From Solen grandis (Eukaryota > Mollusca > Bivalvia > Adapedonta > Solenidae), in assembly GCA_021229015.1 (NCBI GenBank), contig CM037792.1:45009083-45073082 (forward strand): 64,000 bases of DNA, read 5' to 3'. Shown piece after piece: positions 54,848-64,000 of the stretch. Position numbers and translations under genes: made by a program. Within the stretch, counting starts at the first letter, position 1; each line of letters opens with the position of its first letter. The notes under the pieces were generated by a model. It made no database searches. It saw only the letters and a program-made list of their open reading frames with translations, and had not been told where the DNA came from.

Positions 54848-55775
54848 TTAAAGGAATACGCTCGGCTGATTACAACTAGGTTTCAATTGAAAGATATTGA
54901 TGTAAATAAACCAATTAAATTTCTCATTTCATTGAATCAATCGTAATAAGAAAGAAATTGTAAGTTAAAGACGTCTATTTAAACCAATTTGCTCCGCGAT
55001 ATTTTTTATTTCTATAATACATCTTTGTCATTTTTACCGTGAAATGCTTGCAACTGCGGTTATTGAAAAGTTGTGTGGTGTTAAACTGATTGGATAAGAA
55101 ATCACTGGCAAGCCTTTGTAACAGAATAAGCGTCATATAAAATCGCACCTCAGGGCCATAAAACACGGCCATAAAACGAAGCGTGCGACCGAGTCACCAT
55201 GTCAACAGACAATTGATGTGCACGTTTTACTGAAACTGACATGTAGAGTATAATCATCACCACAAACATACTAAATGCATTATATAAATATGAAAGAAAA
55301 GTGTTGAATCCACGTTTTATATTATAATAATCTATATTATGCTATTTTACGGAAAAAGTCTGTTTAAATAAATATATATAAGTAAAAGTATCGTATCGCA
55401 ATGACCTCATGTTAGTGTGATATACAGAAAGTAGTTAGCATAATTTACATTATTTTGCTAAATTGCGAGCAATTAGGTGTGTGTTAATCATAATTACAAC
55501 ACGGTGTCCCTTTGATTCGTCTCTATAGTATTTCACAGTTACCGTCATTGCAATTAGATTTCTACTTACATGATATCGCCCCTTTTATATATTTATATGT
55601 TTGATTAAAAAACTGTTTAAAAATTGTTGATAATTGCTGTAATGATTTGCGCAATTAAAATAGCGATGTTTGTGAGAATGTGCATAAATGATTGCGTGAC
55701 ACGGGGTATTGACTTTAGTTATGGTTCGATCACTATAGCAGGAAGTTTAATAAAGTTTTTGAGATATTTCTTAAA

Positions 55776-56107
55776 ATGGAGTGTATAGTTCCTTACGACT
55801 TTGAGCCCAAATATACTGAGGAAGAGCTGCAACTGCTTCAAGACAATGACGTACGGGAGGAGGAATATTTATGTGCTGAGGACTTTTGTCTGTGTGATAA
55901 CTGTGTTATGATGCCATCCAATATGGAAAATGTATGTTGCAAATCGAGTGACTTGGTTGTTGGAAATTTAGATGAACTTACATGCATTACGGACCATACA
56001 GACTTTCACACCTTAGTTCTGAATGATTCTGTTTTAGAAGTTGCATTCATTACCATTCTGGCATACAAAGGACATAGGACGAGGGCTCCAGACTCTCTCA
56101 CTCACGA
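55776..56107 (+). CDS. P2X7 receptor C-terminal ('ballast') domain-like protein, first exon
   Basis: ATG at 55776 opens 110 codons plus two bases before donor GTAAGA at 56108. Residues 1-30 are acidic (TEEELQLLQDNDVREEE). Then follows the Cys pattern FCLCDNC..MPS...NVCCK, and next CIT....FH.LVLNDSVLEVAF and Y. Mammalian P2X7 has CxCGxC..PSQ..E...CC, then CITTSELF.KLVLSRHVL and Y in the same order. In P2X7 this cytoplasmic part binds zinc and guanine nucleotide. No channel pore or membrane segments are present here, so this is not a P2X receptor. The second half of the domain (R.R..AYR...W...) should be in a next exon, which I cannot find before the right TIR. The exon sits wholly within the TTAA-flanked element. 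Similarity is strong by eye, but function is unknown. Confidence 0.75.
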
Positions 56108-56315
56108 GTAAGAAAACAATTAAATGATCATAGTTTAATCTTTTAATAATATATTTTCATCATATTCAAATAATAAACATTTTTCAAACAAATATAATAA
56201 GAACAATATAAATGTTAATTTTACGCCCTTGATATAAATTACATGTAAATATGCAAAGCCTAGTGATTCTCTGCTGTAATATATTTATATATATATAACA
56301 ATCATTTGACAAGTG

Positions 56316-56429
56316 GGTAACACTTCCCTCATATAGACTCACTTTGACACCCCCAGTACCCCATAAAGTCTGATATACAGAGAGCCACAGTAAAACCTTA
56401 CAAAGTTTAATTGTAAAATCCACTTCCCT
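56316..56429 (+). mobile_element. fragment of hairpin MITE A inside the P2X7-C-like element
   Basis: About 110 bp match the left half of the MITE (CTTCCCTCATATAGACTC and the following sequence up to the TTTAATT segment). The hairpin core and right end are absent. It is more diverged than the other copies. It lies 3' of the P2X7-C-like exon and may have replaced or interrupted its downstream part. Confidence 0.75.
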
Positions 56430-56837
56430 TCTATATTTCAATGTATGTACGCAACCGGAAGTGTGTTTGTGACGTCACGATTGTTGTAAAAAAAGTCTCG
56501 CGAGACCACGAGACGTAAACAATGTCTGCGCCCATGTCTCGGAGCAAATTGGTGTAAATAGACGTCTTTAACTTGCAGTTTCTTTCTAATTACGATTGAT
56601 TCAATGAAATGAGTAATTAAATTGGTTTATTTACATCAATATCTTTCAATTAAAACCTAGTTGTTATCAGCCGAGAGTATTCCTTTAATAATTGTTCTAC
56701 TTTTACATTACACTAAAGACAGCAATTTACAGACCCAGCCGTGTACTTAGATCCCAATACGCCAGTGCAGCAGTTTCCTCTCATTTAAGAAACTCTTAAG
56801 AACATACTTCTTTGTTCGATTCTATAGCGATCATTAA

Positions 56838-56983
56838 AATGGACTAGATGTGGGTGTTCCTCGGAACACTTGTGTCGCCTGCATTTAAGCATGTTTGATG
56901 AAAGAATTGACTAGAAAATCGATCTTTTGACAAATTATTGATAAAGCATAATCTATTTTGTGAGGTACAAAATAACACCAAAT

Positions 56984-57022
<39 letters not shown>

Positions 57023-57930
57023 TTTTTTTTGGGGGGGGGGGGAATAAAATATTAAAACAGTGCAATATGTAATAATTTTCCCGAGCACTTTCGACTATAC
57101 AGTCTTCATCAGAGGAGTTCAAATACATAATAAAATAATGTAAGAAAAATTATATTGCAAGTTTGTAGTCATCATTATCATTATTGAGTTATCATTCTTG
57201 TGTACTGCACTCAGACCAATGAGATCTATCTACTATAAATGTTTAAGGCAACACTTCAAATACTTTACAAGTTATGCACCACACAAGAATTAAATCCAAA
57301 AAAATAAACAAAGGGAAATAACTCCAAAAATACAACAGTTATCATTCTTGCACAATGCACTCCATGAGATCTTTCCACCTGTGAGGTTTCAAAGTAATAC
57401 CAAATTTTTTTATGCTCCAGACAAAAATGAATCAACAAAGGGAAAAATCTATGAAGTTTCAAGTCAACACCTCAAATACGTTTCGAGTTATGCCCCAGAC
57501 AAAAATTAAGTCTGAAAATCAACAAAAAATTTTTTAAACCCAATAACTCAGGAGAAAAGAAAGTGAGAGTTATCATTTATGTGAACTGCACTCCTTTTCA
57601 ATGAGATCTATCTATCTATAAAGTTTTAAGTCAGCACCTCAAATACTTTTTGAGTTATGCCCTGGACAAAAATTAAGACTGAAAATCAACAAAGGGCAAT
57701 AACTCAGAAAATATGAAAGTCAGAGTTATCATTCTTGTGCACTGCACTCCACCTCAATGTGATCTATCCATGTTTTAAGTTTCAAGGTGATACCTCAAAT
57801 ACTTTTCGAGTTATGCTCCGGACAAGAAAGTGTGACGCCGACGACGCCGACGACACCGACGACGACGACGACGACGACGGACAAAGTGATCCCTATGTGT
57901 CTGCCATGCTATGCAGGCGACACAAAAATT
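56838..57930. mobile_element. modular repeat element with inverted ends and (GAC)n
   Basis: TGTGTCGCCTGCAT (about 56871) near the left side and its inverse ATGCAGGCGACACA (about 57912) near the right side frame several modules with the landmarks GTTATCATTCTTGTG.ACTG, ACTCC..TCAATGAGATCTAT and TCGAGTTATGC. A GACGACGAC... tract lies at 57831-57880. Microsatellites at 56984-57042 (CA, TA, T, G runs) lie inside. Same layout as the other modular elements but a different family. Confidence 0.65.
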
Positions 57931-58857
57931 ACTCGATTACTGTACTTTTAATAACTGTGGATTTAAACATTTTAATGTTGGCTTTGTTTTTTTTACACGT
58001 TTATTTAATGATATTTTCCCAGTTTGCTTCTTAAATTTTATCAGGGAATCTTTACTTTACTTTAATACTATTTGATTTTACTTATATTTTAAAACACTCT
58101 ACGCATGATATTCTTACCTTATTTTAGGTGTATTTAGTTTCAGTGGATGGTTTCATTGCATTTATTTTACATCTCCTATTTTCTTTTTGTGTTTTAACAG
58201 ATTGAAAAGCACTTTTGAACGTATTACATATATGAAAAAAGTGCTATATAAATGTGGTGTAATAATAAAAATAATAATATAAGTTTGTTAAAATGTTTCG
58301 AAACTTCAGTCTTTGTAGATAGCGTTGCTTCCGTATAAACAATATGGTAGGAATTCAACTGTCATGTTACGGTGCATTCTACTTATTGTTTTATTTGAAA
58401 ATAAATCAATATTATTCTAAGGAATAACAATTTACATCTTTCAGTTTTATTTTATATAGGAAGATATAAAACAAATCCACACACATACACATACATATAT
58501 ATTATTAACTAATCATATCACAACACTAGATGCACATAGAAATGATGAATACTTAACAAGAGGGCCAAGATGGCCCTTAATTGCTCACCTGAGCAATATT
58601 GCTTTCATTGCCTTTTACAACATAGTCATACTGAATACAAAATCCATGCAGAAGAACAGCAATATAATTTTAAATCCACACAAAAAGTTTACATGTGGTC
58701 CAAAAAACCAAGTTAACCCTACCGTGGGGCCAATTTTGACCCCAAGGCCATGATTTGAGAACTTGGTTCAGGTCCACAAGGCCATGTTACATACCAAATA
58801 TATAAACCTATGATCTTGTGGTTTCTGACAAGAATATCTAAAAATCTTTTAAATCTA

Positions 58858-60116
58858 CAGTCCAACTTGTCTTAAGCAGCCACCTAAGGGACGACCCGAG
58901 ATTGGCTGCTTAAGACAAGTTGGCTGCTTAAGACAAAATATGACTTCAGCCATATTTTAGGCGCACCTATATAATGTATATGTACTTATATGTACTTATG
59001 TATGTGTGCATGTTTGTTATTGTCTTTATTTATTTATTTATTATTATGTCTTCTGTGTATGTTTGTTGGGTTATTTTTTTTATTGTAATTAATACCACTC
59101 TTTCTTTTTCTTTTGTCTGTTTTCCTTCCCTCTACCTCTCCTCTCTCTATTTTTTTTCTCTTATCACACCATTATCTTTTTTTTTCTATCTCTCATCCTA
59201 TCCTCTCATCTTTCAAACAATAGAAAAAAGAACATAAAGTTCATTTTTAATGCTGTTGTTCGTCGCGGTCGTTTTAGCGTGGAGTTCTCGCTTTCAAACT
59301 CTTCAATAATTTCTCTCTTTCTTTTTCCAATGTTCTGGATTTGAGTCCGGCCCACGTTGAACTCGGATGCCAAGATTCTTGAGCTTTTTCCAGCATCCAG
59401 AAGCTTCACTAGTACTTTCATTCGTTCTTCTAACGTTAGGCATTTTCGTTTCGACATTGTGGCATACACGGTCATAATGCGGAATTGTTCTAGAAATTCC
59501 ATTTTATACCGCCAATGATTTATTGTTTTTAACATCATTTTTTTTGGTTAAATTTCTATAATTATTCGACTTCAATTATTCATTCTTTATACTCACAAAG
59601 ATGAAACATGTCCGAATTTAATTATTCAAACTCAAAACACAAACAGTTTCGGCGATCTTCAATGGAGCGTACGCAAATCGAGTCAGCTTTCTGTTTACTG
59701 ATTACCGAAATGGAGTGTTTTGCCCAAACTGTGATTACATCAAGAGCTATCGAAGGTAATTAAAACACTGGGCATTGGCTGATGGGTCATTCATCAAATA
59801 ACAACGTGTCAAACACCAATTCACACTTGCACACTCTATGAATGGAACAATTATGACAGTGGGTGGGGGGTATGCAATTAGCGGTTAAGTGTACGGCGCG
59901 AGACAACTATTGACCGTCTGCACCTGCATCTGTTGATTGGGTGCCGATGACCGCTAATTAGGAGTCAATTAAAGAAGGATTTGACCATCAAAGGTGACCG
60001 CTGGCCGCAGAAGACACGTGACCGCTGATTACACGACAATTAAAGGGGGACCTGAAGTGACCGCTTACGGCATGGTGACCGCTTAATACACGTGACCGCT
60101 AAGACAAGTTCGACTG
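58858..60116 (-). mobile_element. Tigger/pogo (Tc1-mariner) transposon, internally deleted
   Basis: Flanked by TA on both sides. The termini CAGTCCAACTTGTCTTA and its inverse TAAGACAAGTTCGACTG match, with GCGGTCAC-like subterminal repeats on the right. Tigger elements duplicate TA, start with CAGT and encode a CENP-B-like transposase. The minus strand still encodes the N-terminal HTH. The DDE catalytic part is gone, and the region left of it (59090-59215) is TC-rich filler. Confidence 0.85.
59206..59457 (-). pseudogene. Tigger-type transposase remnant, CENP-B/psq N-terminal HTH
   Basis: From Met at 59457 the frame reads MSKRKCLTLEERMKVLVKLL, then DAGKSSRILASEFNVGRTQI and NIGKRKREIIEEFES. This is the CENP-B N-terminal (psq-like) helix-turn-helix that opens Tigger/pogo transposases, with the usual KRK.LTLE.R..V....E.GKS...IA.EF..G.TQI.NI pattern. 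The frame then turns into unrelated residues and stops. The second HTH and DDE domain are missing, so it cannot act as a transposase. A longer open frame reaches upstream to 59538. Confidence 0.85.
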
Positions 60117-60979
60117 TATTTAAATCTTTCCAATGTAAGTCTATGTTGGCAGAGCCAATTTTGACCACAGGGCCATGATTTGAACAAACTTGGTAGACAC
60201 ACCAAATATCTAAACTTCAGGCACTGTGGTTTCTGAGAAGAAGATTTTTTGTTCTTTCTTTGTCACTATAAAAGCCTATGTAAAATCAAGTGACTCCTGG
60301 GACGGGGCCAATTTTAACCCCAGGGTCATGATTTGAACAACATTGGTAGAGATCCACTAGACAATGCTACACACCAAATATCTATACTCCAGGCCTTGTG
60401 GTTTCTGAGAAGAAGATTTTTAAGATTTTTCCTATATAAGCCTATGTAAAATCAAGTGACCCCTGGGGCGGGGCCAATTTTGACCCCAAGGTCATGATTT
60501 GAACATACTTAGTAGAGATGCACTAGACAATGCTACACACCAAATATCTAAGCTCCAGGCCTTGCAGTTTTGTAGAAAAAAGGTTTTCAAAGTTAGCATT
60601 TTTAAAATCTATTTTAAGCTCCTGTGACTTACTTTTTCAACCAATCAAAATAATTTGAACAATCTTGATAGAGGGCATCATAAGGATGATTCCTGTGAAG
60701 TTTGGTCAAAATCCATTCAGCAGTTTAGGAGGAGATGTTGTTTAAAGGAAACTGTTGATGCCGGACGCACGGACGACGAATGCCGGACAAAAAGCAATCA
60801 CAAAAGCTCACCATATTTGTTCAGGTGAGCTAAAAATGCTGCACAAAAACTGCCTTATAATGTGTTAAAAGTATCGGTATCAGTATCATTAAAAATATTA
60901 TATCGTTTCGTAAGTATCGGTATCATACCATATGTGTCGTTCTTAACGATATCCAACCCTAGTAGTGGGGATAAAATAA

Positions 60980-63348
60980 ACAAGAGGGCCATGATGGCCC
61001 TGGATCGCTCACCTGGTATCATTAGGCTATGTAAAATCAAGTGACCCCTGGGGCAGAGCCAATTTTGACCCCAGGGTCATGATTTGAACAAAGTTGGTAA
61101 GAATCGACTAGACAATGCTACACACTACCACACTCTACTTGGTAGAGGTCTATTAGCCCATGTTACATACCAAATATATAAACTCCAGACCTTGAAGATT
61201 TTTCTAGTTTTTTTTCCAATATAAGTCTATGTAAAATCAAGTGATCCCTGGAGCGGGGCCAATTTTGACCCCAGCGTCATGATTTGAACAAACTTGGTTG
61301 TGATCTACTAGACAATGCTGCACACCAAATATCTAAACCCCAGGCCTTGTGGTTTCTGAGAAGAAGATTTTTCAAGTTTTTCCTATATTAGCCTATGTTA
61401 AATCAAGTGACCCCTGGGGTGGGGCCAATTTTGACCCCAGGGTCATGATTTGAACAAACTTTGTAGAGATCAACTAGACAATGCTACACACCAAATATCT
61501 TAACTCTATGCCATGTGGTTTCTGAGAAGAAGATTTTTCAAGTTTTTTTCCTATATCAGCCTATGTTAAATAAAGTGACCCCTGGGGCGGGGCCAATTTT
61601 GACCCCAGGATCATAATTTTAACAATCTTGGTAGAGAGTCATAAGACCATGCTACATACCAAATATCTAAACTCGAGGCCTTGTGGTTTCTGAAAAGAAG
61701 ATTTTTCAAGTTTTTTTCTATATTAGCCTATGTAAAATCAAGTGACCCCTGGGGCGGGGCCAATTTTGACCCCAGGGTCATGATTTGAACAAACTTGGTT
61801 GTGATCCACTAGACAATGCTGCACACCAAATATCTTAACTCCATGCCTTGTAGCAGTGTTATTTTACGAAACAACACAGCTTAAAATAATTTGGAATAAC
61901 TTAAAAGTTTCTGCAAAATAAGTCGGCTAGCGATTGCCAAGGAGAATGTTTTAAGTTGTCTATTTTAATTAATTATAGAAAACTAGACCCTGGCAGCCAT
62001 GTTTTTAAGCAGATCCTTATTATTTGAACAATTTCAGTAGTGGGGCATTTTTTAGTTTTCACTATAGACATATAATTAACCAGACCCGCCCCAGGTAGCT
62101 GTGTTTTTTTATGAATCAAAATAATTTGAACAATCTTAGTAGACAGGCACCTGAGGAACATCTGTTCTAATTACAGCGAGTTAAAGGCCAAAAAACCTTT
62201 TTTAAAAAAAAACCCCTTTTAACAGATCCAAATAGTTTGAACAATCTAGGTACATCTGTGCCAACACATTTTGAAATTCAGCCAGTAGTTTTGGAGAAGA
62301 AGTTTTTTTTTTAAGTTTTCACTTAAGACATATAGGGAAAATTAGCCCCATACATGGCAGTCATTTTTTTTTCGGATCCAAATAATTTAACAATCTTGGT
62401 AGACACTTACTCAAGGAACATCTGTGCCAAACATTTTGAAATTCAGCCAGCAGTTTTTGAGGAGAAGATTTTTTTAAGATTTGACTATAGACATATAAGG
62501 AAAACTAGCCACGACCCTGGCGGCCATGTTTTTTTTCGGATCCAAATAATTTTAACAATCTTGGAAGACATTTAATAAAGGAACATCTGTGCCAAAACAA
62601 TTTGAAATAACGCCAGTGGTTTTGGAGAAGAAGTTTTTTTTTTTTCACTATAGACATATAAGGAAAACTAGCCCCGCCCCTGGCGGCCAGTTTTTTTATG
62701 GATCCAAATAATTTGAACATCTTGATAGACATTTAATCAAGGAACATCTGTGCCAAAACAATTTGAAATCAAGCCAGTAGTTTTGGATAAGAAGATTTTT
62801 TAGTTTTCACTATAGACATATAAGGAAAACTAGCCCCGCCCCTGGCGGCCACGTTTTTTTATGGATCCAAATAATTTGAACAATCTTGGTAGACACTTAC
62901 TCAAGGAGTATCTGTGCCAAAACATTTTGAAATTCAGCCAGTTTTGGGGATCTAAGGAAAACCCCCCGGCGGCCATGTTTTTTTACGGATCCAAATAATT
63001 TGAACAATCTTGGTAGACACTTACCAAAGGAACATCTGTGCCAAAACATTTTGAAATTCAGTTGGTTGTTTTGGAGAAGAAGACATTTTAAGTTTTTTCT
63101 TTCCGTTGCCATGGCAACCAGAATTCCAAATGGAATTCAATTCTTTGAACAACTTTGAAAGGGGACCACCCAAGGCACATCCCTGTAAAGTTTTATCAAA
63201 ATTGACCAAGCGGTTAAGGAGGAGATGTCGTTTGAAGCAAAATGTTGACGGACGACGGACGGACGGACGACGGACGGATGGACGACGGACGGACGGACGA
63301 AGACCGGTCACAATAGCTCACCTTGAGCCTCTGGCTCAGGTGAGCTAA
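60980..63348. mobile_element. pearl/Helitron-like modular element, two module families plus (GACG)n
   Basis: Begins ACAAGAGGGCCATGATGGCC then CTGGATCGCTCACCTG. Modules of about 166-170 bp (61.02-61.87 kb) share GTGACCCCTGGGGCGGGGCC and GAAGAAGATTTTTCAAG. A second set of about 155-162 bp (62.0-63.07 kb) shares GATCCAAATAATTTGAACAA, AGGAACATCTGTGCCAAAAC and CCCCGCCCCTGGCGGCC. The end has a GACGGACGGACG tract (63249-63300) and a strong hairpin: AGCTCACCTTGAGCC, loop TCT, GGCTCAGGTGAGCT, followed by AATAAAA. Internal 160-bp-type tandem repeats with ACGG microsatellites are the hallmark of bivalve pearl elements. Confidence 0.8.
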
Positions 63349-63696
63349 TAAAAATCTGATGGACCAAAAAATAAAAAGGAAAGGATACATTTACTAAATA
63401 TCAAGATAAAATACATATTTACATTGCATAGATGTTTCTATATTGTAAATAAGGTTGTTTGTTTTGCCTTGAAGCATATCAACAATAGTAAGATTTAACT
63501 TGTGATCTGATCACCTTTGTTGAGACCACCGTGAATTATTTGAAAATTAGAAAATTATTATCTCATTGAAATAGTCCAACATTGAATTATAAAGATATAA
63601 ATATATATTTCACAAAAGATTTGACATCAGAAAAAAATAAAGCTATCAATGAAGATGATCAAACCCTCCGCTACAGCACCTTCACTCAATTATTGA
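63349..63696. other. spacer between modular elements
   Basis: AT-rich, nothing recognised. Confidence 0.6.
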
Positions 63697-64000
63697 ACAA
63701 AAGGGCTATTGTGGCCCTAGATCACTCACCAGAGTATGTAAGTTTTATTAAAATAATTCAAATCACTTGATTTTACCTGCTTACCCTTTCAGCAGCAACA
63801 AAGTTTTAGAAACAAAGAATTCATTAGTAAGAAAATAAGTCTGGAGGGTTATTTTTCAAGACATCAAAAATGCTTTCAATTACAATACTGTTCAGAAAAT
63901 AATAAATATAAGCATTTTGAATTTAATGCTTTTTTCACACTTGTATTTTGAAAGGAAAATACTGTATAACTTCACTTATATCATGACCTATTTTGCTAAT
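63697..64000. mobile_element. start of a third pearl/Helitron-like copy, diverged
   Basis: ACAAAAGGGCTATTGTGGCC then CTAGATCACTCACC matches the left-end consensus (ACAAGAGGGCCATGATGGCC, GATCGCTCACC). The sequence after it is AT-rich and not recognisably modular before the window ends. Confidence 0.55.

Larger units (their letters stand above)
54852..56684 (+). mobile_element. TTAA-flanked transposon-like element with 145-bp terminal inverted repeats, carrying a P2X7-C-like exon
   Basis: Inverted repeats at 54852-54996 and 56540-56684 are both 145 bp, with about nine mismatches by eye. Each begins AGGAATAC.CTCGGCTGAT and ends at a TTAA copy (54848-54851 and 56685-56688). TTAA target duplications occur in piggyBac and Kolobok transposons. 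The 1.83 kb element has no recognisable transposase. It carries one protein-coding exon (55776-56107), a MITE A fragment, and near the right TIR a TGACGTCA (56470-56477) and the palindrome GTCTCGCGAGAC (56495-56506). It is therefore probably a non-autonomous or internally deleted element. Confidence 0.85.
58555..60832. mobile_element. pearl/Helitron-like modular element, interrupted by Tigger
   Basis: Begins ACAAGAGGGCCAAGATGGCC then CTTAATTGCTCACCTGAGC, with a GGGCC...GGCCC stem. It contains modules with the landmarks GGGGCCAATTTTGACCCCA, TCATGATTTGAAC and AAATATCTAAACTCCAGGCC. It ends with CGGACGCACGGACGACG and the hairpin-forming AGCTCACC...GGTGAGCTAA. The Tigger element at 58858-60116 splits the first module. 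Start and end motifs are shared with the next element. Confidence 0.75.

Noticed and set aside
55776..56107. A true P2X purinergic receptor gene
   Set aside because: Only the C-terminal domain pattern is present. No transmembrane segments or ATP-binding ectodomain are encoded nearby, and the exon lies within a mobile element.
57735..58034. 99-codon ORF with an Asp run
   Set aside because: The Asp run is the (GAC)n microsatellite at the end of a modular element.
63021..63348. RRPSVRRPSV-type ORFs on both strands
   Set aside because: Direct translation of the (GACG)n tract and element end.

Overview
This window is AT-rich animal DNA with small exons in long introns, and it is very probably from a bivalve mollusc. 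The reasons are the dense mix of TTAA-flanked MITEs, tRNA-derived SINEs with a shared non-tRNA body, and long arrays of about 150-180 bp modules ending in ACGG-type microsatellites and an AGCTCACC...GGTGAGCT hairpin. Such modular elements are typical of clams and oysters (pearl-like, Helitron-related). I cannot name the species.

One host gene dominates. On the + strand, from 5677 to an assembly gap at 50001-50100, eleven exons join in phase into a bHLH-PAS transcription factor of the NPAS3/NPAS1/trachealess class. I followed 389 codons: a short N-terminus (two small exons found only by splice sites, GC content and phase), the bHLH domain, the PAS-A domain spread over five exons with a Ser/Pro-rich insert, and the start of PAS-B. 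The reading frame runs into the 100-N gap inside the PAS-B exon. I see none of the remaining exons in the 13.9 kb after the gap.

Layout: 1-5666 holds no gene that I can support (a hairpin MITE, GA tracts, a 31-bp repeat). 5667-9375 carries the two N-terminal exons. 9376-25408 is a 16 kb intron with MITEs and SINE pieces. 25409-47025 holds the bHLH and PAS exons, with introns containing a TIR element, an inverted pair of coding-like sequences (33.7-34.5 kb) and several GC-rich blocks that could be regulatory. 47026-49943 holds a 62-bp minisatellite whose 13 periods have no net length change. 50101-54200 and 56.8-63.3 kb are mostly modular arrays, one of them split by a deleted Tigger/pogo transposon. 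At 54852-56684 lies a TTAA-flanked element with 145-bp inverted repeats. It encodes an exon with the cysteine pattern of the P2X7 receptor C-terminal ('ballast') domain, which is the most unusual item in the window.

Only the NPAS3-like gene is supported as a normal cellular gene. The other coding signals (P2X7-C-like exon, Tigger HTH remnant, inverted pair of unknown ORFs) look like parts of mobile or duplicated DNA. All homology statements come from reading translations by eye, with no database search.
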